This document shows positions 45,959 through 54,728 of a DNA stretch of 64,000 nucleotides, piece by piece. The DNA comes from Muribaculaceae bacterium (GTDB lineage: Bacteria > Bacteroidota > Bacteroidia > Bacteroidales > Muribaculaceae), in assembly GCA_009775125.1 (NCBI GenBank), contig VSPD01000004.1, positions 61,773-125,772 on the forward strand, read 5' to 3'. Under the pieces are notes generated by a model. It had not been told where the DNA came from and searched no databases. It worked only from the letters and a program-made list of their open reading frames with translations. The position numbers and the translations under genes were made by a program. Within the stretch, counting starts at the first letter, position 1. Every line of letters begins with the position of its first letter.

Positions 45959-47041
45959 TTAGAAATGCCAGCCGCAAACGATGATTACCACCATGAGGGC
46001 GAGGTTGAACAAGTTGATGGGCAGGAGATATTTCCATTCGAGGCTCAACAACTGGTCGATACGCAGACGCGGGAATGTCCACTTGAACCATATGATTACA
46101 TATGAAAGGACAAAGGCCTTGCCGAGGAACCATATTACAGAGGGGATATAATCCATTACATGGTTGAAAGCCTCCCAGCCGGGAATGTGCAGAGGCATCC
46201 AGCCGCCGAAGAAAAGGAGCGCGGCCACACCCGACACGATAAACAGGTTGAGATACTCGGCGAGGTAGAACAGACCGAAGTGGAGACCGGAATATTCGGT
46301 GTGATAACCGGCGGTAAGCTCCGACTCAGCCTCGGGAAGGTCAAACGGGCCACGGTTGGTCTCGGCAGTACCGGCGATGAGATAGATAACAAAAGCTATT
46401 ATTGCCGGAACATGGCCTTTGAAGATGAACCAAAGGTCGCTCTGCTCCTCGACGATGCCTCCGACCGACATGGTGCCGGCAAGGCAAACCATCGTGAGCA
46501 CCGAAAGGCCGATTGAAAGCTCGTAGCTCACCATCTGGGCACCCGAACGAAGCGCGCCGATGAGGGTAAACTTGTTGTTCGACGACCAACCGGCAAGAAG
46601 GATGCCGAGCACGCCTATCGAGCTCACGGCTATGAGGAAGAAGATGCCGATGTTGAAATCAATCACCTGCAAGCCATTGCCCCAGGGAAGGACGGCAAAC
46701 GCCATCATGGAGGCGATAATCACCAGATAAGGCGCGAGGGCAAACAGGAAACGGTCGATATGGTCGAGATGGATAATTTCTTTGATAAGAATCTTGAACA
46801 TGTCGGCGAAGCTCTGAAGCAAACCCCAGGGGCCGACGCGATTGGGGCCGACGCGACACTGGATGAAGGCGCAAATCTTGCGTTCATAGTAGATATAGAA
46901 AAGCGCCAGCAACGCATATACTAACAAAAGACCGACGCCCACGAGAAGGCATTCCACAGTGAGGGTGAGCCATCCCGGCAGCCCGAGGGTGGATAGGAGG
47001 AACTCGTGGATCCAGTTGGTAATGACTGAAAAGTCTTGCAT
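45959..47041 (-). CDS. nuoH: Complex I subunit H (quinone site membrane subunit)
   Basis: The product has 360 residues and eight membrane helices. The conserved quinone-chamber loops are present: YERKICAFIQCRVGPNRVGPWGLLQSFADMFKILIKE and AGTAETNRGPFDLPEAESELTAGYHTEYSG. In other bacteria nuoI follows it directly; here eight atp genes come between. Confidence 0.96.
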   Translation of the reverse strand: MQDFSVITNWIHEFLLSTLGLPGWLTLTVECLLVGVGLLLVYALLALFYIYYERKICAFIQCRVGPNRVGPWGLLQSFADMFKILIKEIIHLDHIDRFLFALAPYLVIIASMMAFAVLPWGNGLQVIDFNIGIFFLIAVSSIGVLGILLAGWSSNNKFTLIGALRSGAQMVSYELSIGLSVLTMVCLAGTMSVGGIVEEQSDLWFIFKGHVPAIIAFVIYLIAGTAETNRGPFDLPEAESELTAGYHTEYSGLHFGLFYLAEYLNLFIVSGVAALLFFGGWMPLHIPGWEAFNHVMDYIPSVIWFLGKAFVLSYVIIWFKWTFPRLRIDQLLSLEWKYLLPINLFNLALMVVIIVCGWHF

Positions 47042-47084
47042 AATTTGTTATTTTTTCGATGTGATGTCGATTGGTTTATGATTA

Positions 47085-48710
47085 TCAGCGGTCCATATCG
47101 GGGATGATATAGTCGAGCGAACCGCCAATGGTGATAAGGTCGGCAATCTTCATGCCACGGGTGATGTGATCCACCACGCCGGCCAGAGGCAAGCAGGGAG
47201 GCGCGATTTTCAAGCGGTAGGGCTTGGTGGAGCCGTCGCTTTCGAGATATACGCCAAACACGCCGCGGCAGCCTTCTACAAGCTCGAACCACGAGCCTGC
47301 GGGCAATTTCAGCACCTTAGGCACTTTCACGCAATATTCGCCTTCGGGAATATTGTCGACAAGCTGCTCGAGGATGCGGGCCGACTGCACGATTTCTTCG
47401 AGACGCACCTTGAAACGGGCCATGGCGTCGCCTTCGGTGGCGAGCACTTCGTCGAATTCGAGCTCGGGGTATATAGAGTAAGGCATGATTTTGCGGATGT
47501 CACAGCTCCAGCCGGCGGCACGTCCCGAAGGACCGGTCACGCCCCATGCTATGGCATCCTCGCGGCTTATCACGCCGACGCCTTCCATACGGTTGCGGGC
47601 GATAACGTTGCCTGTGAACACCTTATTATATTCCTTGATATTGGCGGGAAGCACGGCAAGCAGCTCCTTGACGTCTTTCTGGAAGTCGGGAGCGAGGTCC
47701 TGCATCACGCCGCCGATGCAATCGTAGTTGAATGTCATGCGCGCGCCGCAGGTTTTCTCCATGATGTCGAGAATCTGCTCGCGTACACGAAGCGTATAGA
47801 AAAGCATCGATGTGGCGCCAAGGTCCATACAGAACGTGCCCATGAACAGGCAGTGCGACGCTATGCGCGAAAGCTCGTCCATCATCACGCGTATCACTTC
47901 GGCGCGGCGGCTTATCTTGATGCCGGCGGCACGCTCGTAAAGGCGGCAGAGGCCGTGGTGATAGTTGTGCGCCGAGAAATAGTCGAGACGGTCCATATAG
48001 TGGAGAGTCTGCGGATATGTGAGCGATTCGCAAAGTTTCTCGACGCCACGGTGGATATAGCCCATGTACACGTCGATTTTCTTTATCTCCTCACCGTTGA
48101 CACAAGTGCGGAAACGAAGCACGCCGTGGGTGGCGGGGTGCTGCGGGCCGATGTTCACGACAAAGTCCTCGGGTTGGAATATGCGTGTTTCCACTTTCTC
48201 TACCTTGCCGTCTTTCTCGACCCACGACTCGGTGAAGTCGGTCTGGCGTTCGTTCTCGATGCTCACCGGGTTGATGGCGGGATCATCGTCGTAATCCTTG
48301 CGCAGAGGATATCCCTTCCAGTCGATAGACAGGAAAAGACGGCGCATATCGGGATTATTGAGGAAAATGATGCCGAAGAAATCGTACACTTCGCGCTCGA
48401 ACAGACCTGCGTCGGGCCAAAGGTCGACAACCGAAGCTATCATCGGCTTCTCGCGGTCGGCAGCCTTTACTTTCACGGCTATCACTTCCGACGAGTTGGT
48501 CGTCATCATATAATATACACAGCCGTAGGCGTCGGACCAATCCATACCCACGATTGTGATAAGGTAGTCGAAATTGAGGTCGGGGTCATGGCGAAGCGCT
48601 TTGGCCAGGTCATGCCATTGGTCGGGAGCAATGCACACGGTGAGGCGTTCGCCTTCCTCGAATGTGGCTTGGGGGAAGAGTTTTGCAATCTTTTCCTGAA
48701 CTTTTGCCAT
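47085..48710 (-). CDS. nuoCD: Complex I fused subunit CD
   Basis: The product has 541 residues from the start chosen at 48710 (MAKVQEKIAKLF). A longer frame begins at 48776, but its 22 extra residues (from MYCRPAGQ) do not look like NuoC. NuoC spans about 1-150 (LFEREVYDFFGIIF, SIDWKGYPLRKDYDDDP) and NuoD about 170-541 (VNIGPQHPATHGVLR, with the quinone-site His; DRLDYFSAHNYHHGLCRLYERAAGI). Fusion is usual in Bacteroidetes and some Proteobacteria. The 126 bases before it, up to nuoB, hold an imperfect hairpin but no T-run. Confidence 0.95.
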   Translation of the reverse strand: MAKVQEKIAKLFPQATFEEGERLTVCIAPDQWHDLAKALRHDPDLNFDYLITIVGMDWSDAYGCVYYMMTTNSSEVIAVKVKAADREKPMIASVVDLWPDAGLFEREVYDFFGIIFLNNPDMRRLFLSIDWKGYPLRKDYDDDPAINPVSIENERQTDFTESWVEKDGKVEKVETRIFQPEDFVVNIGPQHPATHGVLRFRTCVNGEEIKKIDVYMGYIHRGVEKLCESLTYPQTLHYMDRLDYFSAHNYHHGLCRLYERAAGIKISRRAEVIRVMMDELSRIASHCLFMGTFCMDLGATSMLFYTLRVREQILDIMEKTCGARMTFNYDCIGGVMQDLAPDFQKDVKELLAVLPANIKEYNKVFTGNVIARNRMEGVGVISREDAIAWGVTGPSGRAAGWSCDIRKIMPYSIYPELEFDEVLATEGDAMARFKVRLEEIVQSARILEQLVDNIPEGEYCVKVPKVLKLPAGSWFELVEGCRGVFGVYLESDGSTKPYRLKIAPPCLPLAGVVDHITRGMKIADLITIGGSLDYIIPDMDR

Positions 48711-48836
48711 ATCTTGTGTTTGAATGTGAGTTATAAAGTTTGAATGACGGGATTGACCGGCCGGGCGGCAATACATCCCTATATATAATAATGTGTAGGG
48801 CTTACGGGCATATTAGCCTGCAAGCCGACACTAATA

Positions 48837-49445
48837 TCAGTCGTTGACTCCTTCCACGGGATGCTCGCGCAGAAAATCTTCTTGCTTCTGCTGGCGGTTG
48901 ACCCCTCCAAAGAATTTCTCGACTTTAATTTTGCGGGAAAGCTGCATGATACCGTAAATCATAGCCTCGGGGCGCGGAGGGCAACCCGGAACAAACACGT
49001 CGACAGGCACAATATCCTCGATACCCTTGGCCACGTGATAGGATTTGCGGAACGGACCGCCCGAGATGGCGCACGAGCCGCATGCTATTACATACTTAGG
49101 CTCGGCCAGCTGGTCGTAAAGGCGGCGGAAAACAGGCACCATGCGATGCACGATCGTGCCGGCCACCATCATAAAGTCGGCCTGACGGGGCGACGAACGG
49201 GCCACTTCCCATCCGAAACGGGCCATATCGAAACGGGCCGCGCCAAGCGACACGAATTCAATGCCGCAGCACGATGTTGCAAATGTCAAAGGCCACAGAG
49301 AGTTGGAACGTCCCCAGTTGATAAGCTGGTCGAGCTTGCCGACAACCACGTTGGTTCCCGACTCCTGCAATTCCTTTACGAGCTTTTCAATATATTCGTT
49401 GTCTTTCCAGGCCTCGTAAGGCATGCTTTTTGTCGTCACTTCCAT
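48837..49445 (-). CDS. nuoB: Complex I subunit B ([4Fe-4S] cluster N2)
   Basis: The product has 202 residues. Cluster N2 ligands are visible: the adjacent Cys pair in TFATSCCGIEF, the Cys in IACGSCAISGG and the Cys in VFVPGCPPRPEAMIYG. It hands electrons to quinone. Its start overlaps the 3' end of nuoA by 10 bases. Confidence 0.96.
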   Translation of the reverse strand: MEVTTKSMPYEAWKDNEYIEKLVKELQESGTNVVVGKLDQLINWGRSNSLWPLTFATSCCGIEFVSLGAARFDMARFGWEVARSSPRQADFMMVAGTIVHRMVPVFRRLYDQLAEPKYVIACGSCAISGGPFRKSYHVAKGIEDIVPVDVFVPGCPPRPEAMIYGIMQLSRKIKVEKFFGGVNRQQKQEDFLREHPVEGVND

Positions 49446-49816
49446 TCAAGAGCTCCTTTCCGCCAGGCATATACAAGGCCAAGCACCAATATTCCGAAAA
49501 ATACAGCAATCGCGGTAAGGCCGCCGAAGCCGAGTTCGCGCATACGCACCGCCCAGGGGAAGAGGAACACGGTCTCGACATCGAACATCAGGAACAGGAT
49601 TGCAAACAAATAGTAACCCACCTTGAACTGCGACATCGATTCGCCGCGTGTGGGAATACCACATTCATACGCTTCTCCTTTCTGGGGATTGAACGAGCGG
49701 GGAGAGATAAGTCCGGCGACCCACATGCCCAGGGTTACGAGCGCGGCACCCGTAAGCAGGGCCACCAACGCGAGCAGCGCGTTGTTCTCGATTCCAAAAA
49801 TACCTAATGATATCAT
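49436..49816 (-). CDS. nuoA: Complex I subunit A
   Basis: The product has 126 residues and three membrane helices. The conserved loop EAYECGIPTRGESMSQFKVGYYLFAILFLMFDVETVFLFPWA is intact. It is the first gene of the 18-gene block, with a consensus promoter about 120 bases upstream. No nuoE, nuoF or nuoG is present in this block, as in other Bacteroidetes, so the electron donor is probably not NADH through the usual module. Confidence 0.96.
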   Translation of the reverse strand: MISLGIFGIENNALLALVALLTGAALVTLGMWVAGLISPRSFNPQKGEAYECGIPTRGESMSQFKVGYYLFAILFLMFDVETVFLFPWAVRMRELGFGGLTAIAVFFGILVLGLVYAWRKGALEWK

Positions 49817-49938
49817 AATTTCTGTTGAATTTTTCGCGTCTACAGATTCCCGGAGGTTGTCCGGAAAAAACTTTGATTGGTTTTGTCTTCTGAGGCGTAG
49901 AGAGGGAGAGACGTGTTTATGGCCTCGATTTTATTGTG

Positions 49939-49969
49939 CAAAGTTAGTAATTTTTTCTGAATATCACAA
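49939..49969 (-). promoter_or_regulatory. Promoter of the nuo-atp block
   Basis: Minus-strand -33 TTG (49969 to 49967), 20-base spacer, -7 box TAACTTTG (49946 to 49939), giving a leader of about 115 bases before nuoA. No equally good promoter was seen inside the block at the nuoH-atpD or atpG-nuoI junctions. Confidence 0.8.
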
Positions 49970-50109
49970 AAAATCTTAAAAATGTTGAACCTTTTTCCCG
50001 TTTTTAACAATCCTACAAAGAAAATCCCCGCCATAGCCGCCGAGGAAATTCTATATACTATTAGATACCGGCAACTTGTAGGCATTGGACAAAGCGATAA
50101 GCACAACAA

Positions 50110-50301
50110 GTGGCACGACTCACAGACTCGGCCAACGCCTTATATTATAAGGTGCAGAGCATCATCAAAAGCCACTGGTGGAAAAACACCCCCAAATGGG
50201 TGTTCGGCATCACCCCTCTTCTCCCAACGACAGTCATCAATCTCACCATCGGCTACACCAACCTATACAATGAGAACAATAAACTCCGTCAAATCGAGTA
50301 A
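50110..50301 (+). CDS. Short open frame, hypothetical
   Basis: A GTG-started frame of 63 codons with one possible membrane stretch (WVFGITPLLPTTVINLTIGYTNLY). I recognise no family and see no promoter or ribosome-binding signal. It may be a fragment at the edge of the A+T-rich island or not a gene at all. Bases 50302-50450 show nothing recognisable. Confidence 0.2.
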   Translation: MARLTDSANALYYKVQSIIKSHWWKNTPKWVFGITPLLPTTVINLTIGYTNLYNENNKLRQIE

Positions 50302-50486
50302 CTATACCGCAGTGAGCGTATTTCGTCAAAAATAGAAACTTGAAAACCTTTATAGTGTGTAGTGACTGTCTGTATATGAATATCACCAATTATTGTGGCA
50401 GAAATTCCAAAATACAAACTCATATGGAGATTTAATTTAAATACGTCTTTTCACACACTTGCACTAAATGGAAGTGATTTTATATA

Positions 50487-52763
50487 TTACTCCATAAAAT
50501 CCCAATCAGGCGAACCGTCAGATTTTACAGGAAGTTTAATTTTGTGATTAATTACAATGTCTCTTTTAAAAGCGCGACCATAATTAAATCTGTACTTTTC
50601 CAAAGAAAGGACAGTCCGTAAAAATAATGAGTTATACTTATTAAGATTAGAACAACGACACACAATAATATGGTCGCCAGTCGTGAATGAGATGGGTTGG
50701 TAAAATACTGAGGCAGTAGTGTCACCAATAATTATAGCATTGCCTTCTTCAACAAAAACATCGTCAGCATTCACATAACCATCACAACCATTGTTGGATT
50801 CGGTACGCGAGATAAAAGGCACGGAATTTTCAAAAGCAAATTCACAAATAGTTAGATTAGCCTTGACATGAGGGTTTGCTTTATAAATTGAGGTAAATAA
50901 GTCACTCAGTTTGACATAATCCCACGACACATCTTCTAAACTATATGGTTTAGTTTCAAGTGAATTTGAATTACCGAAATTCATAGAACTATATTTAGCC
51001 ATCGATGGAGCCACCGACAAAACACGATAGGAGGCGTATGATTGAATGGTTCTGATGAAAATTTCATCAGAAAGAACAGAATAATCAGTTTCCATATATG
51101 CTTCAGCGCACCATTCATCGGAGGCTTCAACATGTTTAGTAATACTATATCCAGCCTTTGATTCTCGGTGTAGATATAGACGTAACCATTCTGCCTCTAT
51201 CTCTGCCCATTTGTTTTTAATATCGACTCTGCCAACCCCTTTTCTTTTTTCAAATCCATCACATTTGAAATATCCAAAGAAGGTTTCATGTTCAGCAGGA
51301 TGTGGTTTCCCTAAATCAAAAACCATACAGCACGCTACTGCACTTGCTCCCGGATAAAACATCTCATCAGGAAAAGAAAAAACCGCATCGAGAGTATGGT
51401 GTTCTAACATCTTCTCTTTAAAGTCCATTATTATTCCAGAACGAGTAGCAATAGCGCAAGCCATAGGAAGCAGAGTAACGAACCTCCCTTTTTGGTCCTT
51501 GGTACACTCGGCAATATAATGTACAAAAGATAATCCCTTTGTAGGGTCAGTTGTAGAGGTTCCAAAAAGAGCAGCGGTTTCACGGTTCACCTTTGAACGA
51601 GCAGCGTTATATGGAGGATTCATTAGAACAAGGTCAATTCGTGCATCCTTAATCCACTGTTCCATGTCAAAACAAGAAGCACAATAGATATTGGAGTTGC
51701 CGTCGCCATGTATTAACATATTGGTGGTGGAAAGACCAAAAACATTCTCATCAAACTCGATGCCAAAAATATGTTTCTTCTTAACATCTTCTCTCTCTGC
51801 ATCGGTTTCGCATAGCTTTAATTCTTGCGAAAGCGTCTGAACAAGGAATGTCCCTGACCCACAAGTGGGATCAAAGACACGGGTGGTTTTATGAATACCA
51901 CCAATTTGAGACATAAAGTGCGCTATGTGATTGGGAGTAAATGCTTGGTTTTTATCTTCTCTCGCAACATATTTATTAAATGTAGTAAAGAAGTAACTAA
52001 GAATATCTTGGCCTTCATGACTTTCTGCGTCTATGTAGGGCAATATATTTTCGTTAATAAAGTTTAGAAGTTTGATAAAGTTTCCCGATTGCATAGTTCT
52101 CACATTTTGATTTGTAAGAACCTTTGAATCGAGAAGTGCTATCTTTTGTGCCCTCTGTGCATCATCTCCCAATAAACCGTTTAACTTACTTTTGATACCT
52201 GCAATAATTTGTTCGGTTTCAAGTCCTTGATAGGCCAATCCATTCTTTAGCGCCAACAAGCACGTTCCAACAAATTGACTCCTTAATTTTTCCTCAATCC
52301 CATTGTCATGAAGAATTCTGTTGAGTTGCGATGTGTTTTCGAGAACTGTAGTTTTATCGTTCTTGTTTCGCTTAACAAAATAGCGAACATATTCTGGCAT
52401 CGTTTTTATAGCTCTATCGGAAAGCAGCTCAATCTTATCGCCTACAATTTTCCATACTTTGATTTTATTATTGGCGGTATTTGCCAACATAGCTATAATA
52501 TTAGCTGCCGGATTAAGTTTTTGCTCATTAGAAATGTAAGCAAAAAGTTGTGGCTCATCGGTTTTTCGAAAGCGAGGCTTGGTTTCTATGAGAACTGCGG
52601 TTTTAGTAGCTTCATCATAAAAACGAATATCGAGTTTATAGTGCGTCGGATTTGCGAGATTAGCCACTCCACCTAAAGCAACGGCATAACTAAACTCTCC
52701 ATTCTCAATATTCTCAGTGTTATATTGAGAACCTACTATATTTATCATTTCAAACCGTGTCAT
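50487..52763 (-). CDS. Single-chain restriction-modification enzyme (type IIG-like), C-terminal tail cut by an in-frame stop
   Basis: The product has 758 residues from the ATG at 52763. An earlier ATG at 52787 lies only five bases from the -7 box, so it is probably not transcribed with a leader; AAAGG precedes the chosen start. Domains in order: an N-terminal nuclease domain of the type I HsdR_N kind with Asp45 and Glu60-Thr-Lys62 (PD-(D/E)xK); an N6-adenine methyltransferase with FDPTCGSGTF at 297-306 and NPPYN at 382-386; and a C-terminal target-recognition region of the type I S kind (about 585-758). The frame stops at DWDFME-TAA, yet the next codons read YIKSLPFSASV before TGA at 50451, which is the usual ending of this family. 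The gene is much A+T-richer than its neighbours, suggesting transfer. Confidence 0.8.
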   Translation of the reverse strand: MTRFEMINIVGSQYNTENIENGEFSYAVALGGVANLANPTHYKLDIRFYDEATKTAVLIETKPRFRKTDEPQLFAYISNEQKLNPAANIIAMLANTANNKIKVWKIVGDKIELLSDRAIKTMPEYVRYFVKRNKNDKTTVLENTSQLNRILHDNGIEEKLRSQFVGTCLLALKNGLAYQGLETEQIIAGIKSKLNGLLGDDAQRAQKIALLDSKVLTNQNVRTMQSGNFIKLLNFINENILPYIDAESHEGQDILSYFFTTFNKYVAREDKNQAFTPNHIAHFMSQIGGIHKTTRVFDPTCGSGTFLVQTLSQELKLCETDAEREDVKKKHIFGIEFDENVFGLSTTNMLIHGDGNSNIYCASCFDMEQWIKDARIDLVLMNPPYNAARSKVNRETAALFGTSTTDPTKGLSFVHYIAECTKDQKGRFVTLLPMACAIATRSGIIMDFKEKMLEHHTLDAVFSFPDEMFYPGASAVACCMVFDLGKPHPAEHETFFGYFKCDGFEKRKGVGRVDIKNKWAEIEAEWLRLYLHRESKAGYSITKHVEASDEWCAEAYMETDYSVLSDEIFIRTIQSYASYRVLSVAPSMAKYSSMNFGNSNSLETKPYSLEDVSWDYVKLSDLFTSIYKANPHVKANLTICEFAFENSVPFISRTESNNGCDGYVNADDVFVEEGNAIIIGDTTASVFYQPISFTTGDHIIVCRCSNLNKYNSLFLRTVLSLEKYRFNYGRAFKRDIVINHKIKLPVKSDGSPDWDFME

Positions 52764-52791
52764 ACTTTTGCCTTTAATCAGAGCCAATATG

Positions 52792-52799
52792 CAAAGTTA
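52792..52799 (-). promoter_or_regulatory. -7 box of the restriction-modification gene
   Basis: Minus-strand TAACTTTG (52799 to 52792). The expected transcription start is near 52785, which favours translation from the ATG at 52763. No clear -33 TTG. Confidence 0.55.
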
Positions 52800-52840
52800 G
52801 CGAAAATTTCTGACATATAGGCCGTAAGCGACAGGAGTTA

Positions 52841-52873
52841 TTGATGTAATCTTGCTAAAAATTAGTAACTTTG
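52841..52873 (+). promoter_or_regulatory. Promoter of the AlbA_2/HATPase gene
   Basis: TTG at 52841-52843, a 22-base spacer, and -7 box TAACTTTG at 52866-52873, 41 bases before the ATG. Confidence 0.6.
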
Positions 52874-52913
52874 CAGTAGGGTAGCCTAAATAGGTTATTA
52901 TAATCATCGAAAT

Positions 52914-54410
52914 ATGAGCATTGATATTGACTACATAAGAAGCATTGCGGCCAATAACGAGGGCGTGGATGTTGAGTTCAAAGAGACCACCGGGCAGTTA
53001 AACCGCGGAATGGAGACGTTGTGCGGCATGATAAATGGCCGTGGTGGCATCGTTGTGTTCGGAGTCAATAACAAAGGCAAGATTATCGGTCAGGAGATTT
53101 CAGATAAGACAACTCGCGAGATTGGCGATGCGCTTGGACGATTTGACCCGGCTATTGACATACAGCCCCAGTATATTCAGTTGGAAGATTCCAACAAATA
53201 TCTGATTGCTTTTTGCTCAAACGGTATGGATAGCGACAAACCCTATATGTGGGATGGAAAGCCGTATCAACGACACGACAGCGTTACTACCGTAATGCCC
53301 CGTGAGCGGTTTCTCCGTTTGCATGAAGAGCATACCGGGTTAACGTACAAATGGGAGCGGAAGGTTAATCCCAATTTGACTATTGATTCCCTCGATGATG
53401 GCCTGATACATAGAGTAGTTGAGGGCGGCATACGTCGCGGCAGATTAAGCGATGAAGCGAAGAATGACAATACTCCGACGATACTTAACCGCTTGAAACT
53501 TATGCAAAATGGCGCAGTGCGCAATTCCGCAGCCATTTTGTTTGGCAAAGATTTGACCGACTACCCTCAGATGCTTCTTCGTCTTGCGCGATTCAGAGGC
53601 ATTGATAAGAGTGAGTTTATTGACAATAGACAGATATATGGCAATATCTTTGAGTTGACCTCCGGTGCGATGGACTTCTTTTTCAAACACCTGTCATTGT
53701 CGGGGACCACGCACAACAGAATTGAGCGTGAGGATGAATTGGAAATCCCATACGATGCACTCAGAGAGGCCGTTGTCAATGCGCTATGTCATAGAGCGTG
53801 GCAACAAGAGGCAAGCTCAATAGGCATAGCCATATATGACGACCGAGTAGAGATAGAGAACGCCGGTCGGTTTCCTGCAACCTTATCCCCTCAACGTTTA
53901 ACCGCAGAGGAGGCATCAGCGAACGACAGCACTTCTCTCCCTCCGAATCCTGATATTGCCAATGTCATGTTTATCGGAGGATTGATTGAGCATTGGGGAC
54001 GCGGCTTGTCAATGATAAACAACAAATGCAAGAATGCCGGACTTCCTAAGCCTAAGATTAACGACAACGGCTATATGGTCAAGGTGATTTTCGCCCGACC
54101 ATTGGCTAAAGACAAGAGAACAGTAGGAGAACAGTTAGAGAACAGTAAGAGAACAGCAGAAGAACAGTTAGACAGTATTTCATCGTCCTTAAGAAAACTT
54201 ATATTAGCCATAGGAGAAAATTGGCTGACAGCTCAGGAGTTACGAGATAAAATGGGCTATAAATCAAAAGGTTCATTCTGGACCAACTATCTTTCTCCGG
54301 CGATAGAGAAGGGTCTGGTAGCATTGGAAAATAAAGAAAGTTCCAAATCGCCAACTCAGAGATATGGACTGACAGATTTTGGACGAAGTATTTTTATAGC
54401 TATTCAATAA
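52914..54410 (+). CDS. Schlafen/AlbA_2-domain putative DNA-binding protein with HATPase_c_4 domain
   Basis: The product has 498 residues. The N-terminal AlbA_2 (Schlafen) domain spans about 5-120 with GVDVEFKETTG and MINGRGGIVVFGVNNKGKIIGQ. A GHKL-type ATPase-like domain (HATPase_c_4, often labelled RecG-like) spans about 260-400 with IPYDALREAVVNALCHRAWQ and LIEHWGRGLSMI. A winged helix closes the protein (IGENWLTAQELRDKMGYKS, YLSPAIEKGLVALENK). Just before it lies a short repeated linker (KRTVGEQLENSKRTAEEQLDS). Functions in this family are poorly known; regulation or phage defence have been proposed. It is divergent from the restriction-modification gene and similarly A+T-rich. Confidence 0.8.
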   Translation: MSIDIDYIRSIAANNEGVDVEFKETTGQLNRGMETLCGMINGRGGIVVFGVNNKGKIIGQEISDKTTREIGDALGRFDPAIDIQPQYIQLEDSNKYLIAFCSNGMDSDKPYMWDGKPYQRHDSVTTVMPRERFLRLHEEHTGLTYKWERKVNPNLTIDSLDDGLIHRVVEGGIRRGRLSDEAKNDNTPTILNRLKLMQNGAVRNSAAILFGKDLTDYPQMLLRLARFRGIDKSEFIDNRQIYGNIFELTSGAMDFFFKHLSLSGTTHNRIEREDELEIPYDALREAVVNALCHRAWQQEASSIGIAIYDDRVEIENAGRFPATLSPQRLTAEEASANDSTSLPPNPDIANVMFIGGLIEHWGRGLSMINNKCKNAGLPKPKINDNGYMVKVIFARPLAKDKRTVGEQLENSKRTAEEQLDSISSSLRKLILAIGENWLTAQELRDKMGYKSKGSFWTNYLSPAIEKGLVALENKESSKSPTQRYGLTDFGRSIFIAIQ

Positions 54411-54606
54411 TGACGAGATAAATGACGAGATAAAAAAGGTTTTAGACTTGCTCGCCAACAATCCTGTGATAACTCAACCCAAAATAGCATTGCAACTGGG
54501 ATATTCGCAGCGTAAGGTAAATCGTATTATAGCCAAGTTGCGGGATTTGGGTTTATTATCTCGTGAAGGATCAAATAAAACCGGACGGTGGGTTGTAAAA
54601 AAATAA
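54400..54606 (+). pseudogene. Orphan winged-helix tail, out of frame behind the AlbA_2 gene
   Basis: Directly after the previous stop, the +1 frame encodes NDEINDEIKKVLDLLANN, then a winged helix (VITQPKIALQLGYSQRKVNRII, LRDLGLLSREGSNKTGRWVVKK) ending at TAA 54604-54606. The frame has no ATG and an in-frame TAG at 54397. Its first codons are an exact 12-bp tandem repeat, AATGACGAGATA at 54409-54420 and 54421-54432. It looks like an alternative C-terminal domain of the same family that has lost its body. Confidence 0.6.
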
Positions 54607-54669
54607 TCCGAGAGATTTTTACTGTTTTTACCATTATTCATACTTTTTCCGATATTAGGTGGAAAAAAG

Positions 54670-54700
54670 TTGCAAGTTCGGCGATGAAAATATAAATTTG
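54670..54700 (+). promoter_or_regulatory. Promoter of the trpB2 gene
   Basis: TTG at 54670-54672, a 20-base spacer, and -7 box TAAATTTG at 54693-54700, 29 bases before the ATG. Confidence 0.75.
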
Positions 54701-54728
54701 CAACTTATAAATCAAATTTACATTTAAT

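Noticed and set aside
48711..48776. Longer N-terminus for nuoCD
   Set aside because: The 22 extra residues (MYCRPAGQSRHSNF and on) do not match NuoC, and the ATG at 48710 gives the usual start.
49982..50335. 117-codon frame upstream of the restriction-modification gene
   Set aside because: No recognisable family and no promoter. It overlaps a second weak frame at 50110-50301, so neither is convincing.
54400..54606. Stand-alone winged-helix gene
   Set aside because: There is no ATG start, and it matches the tail domain of larger proteins, so a remnant is more likely.
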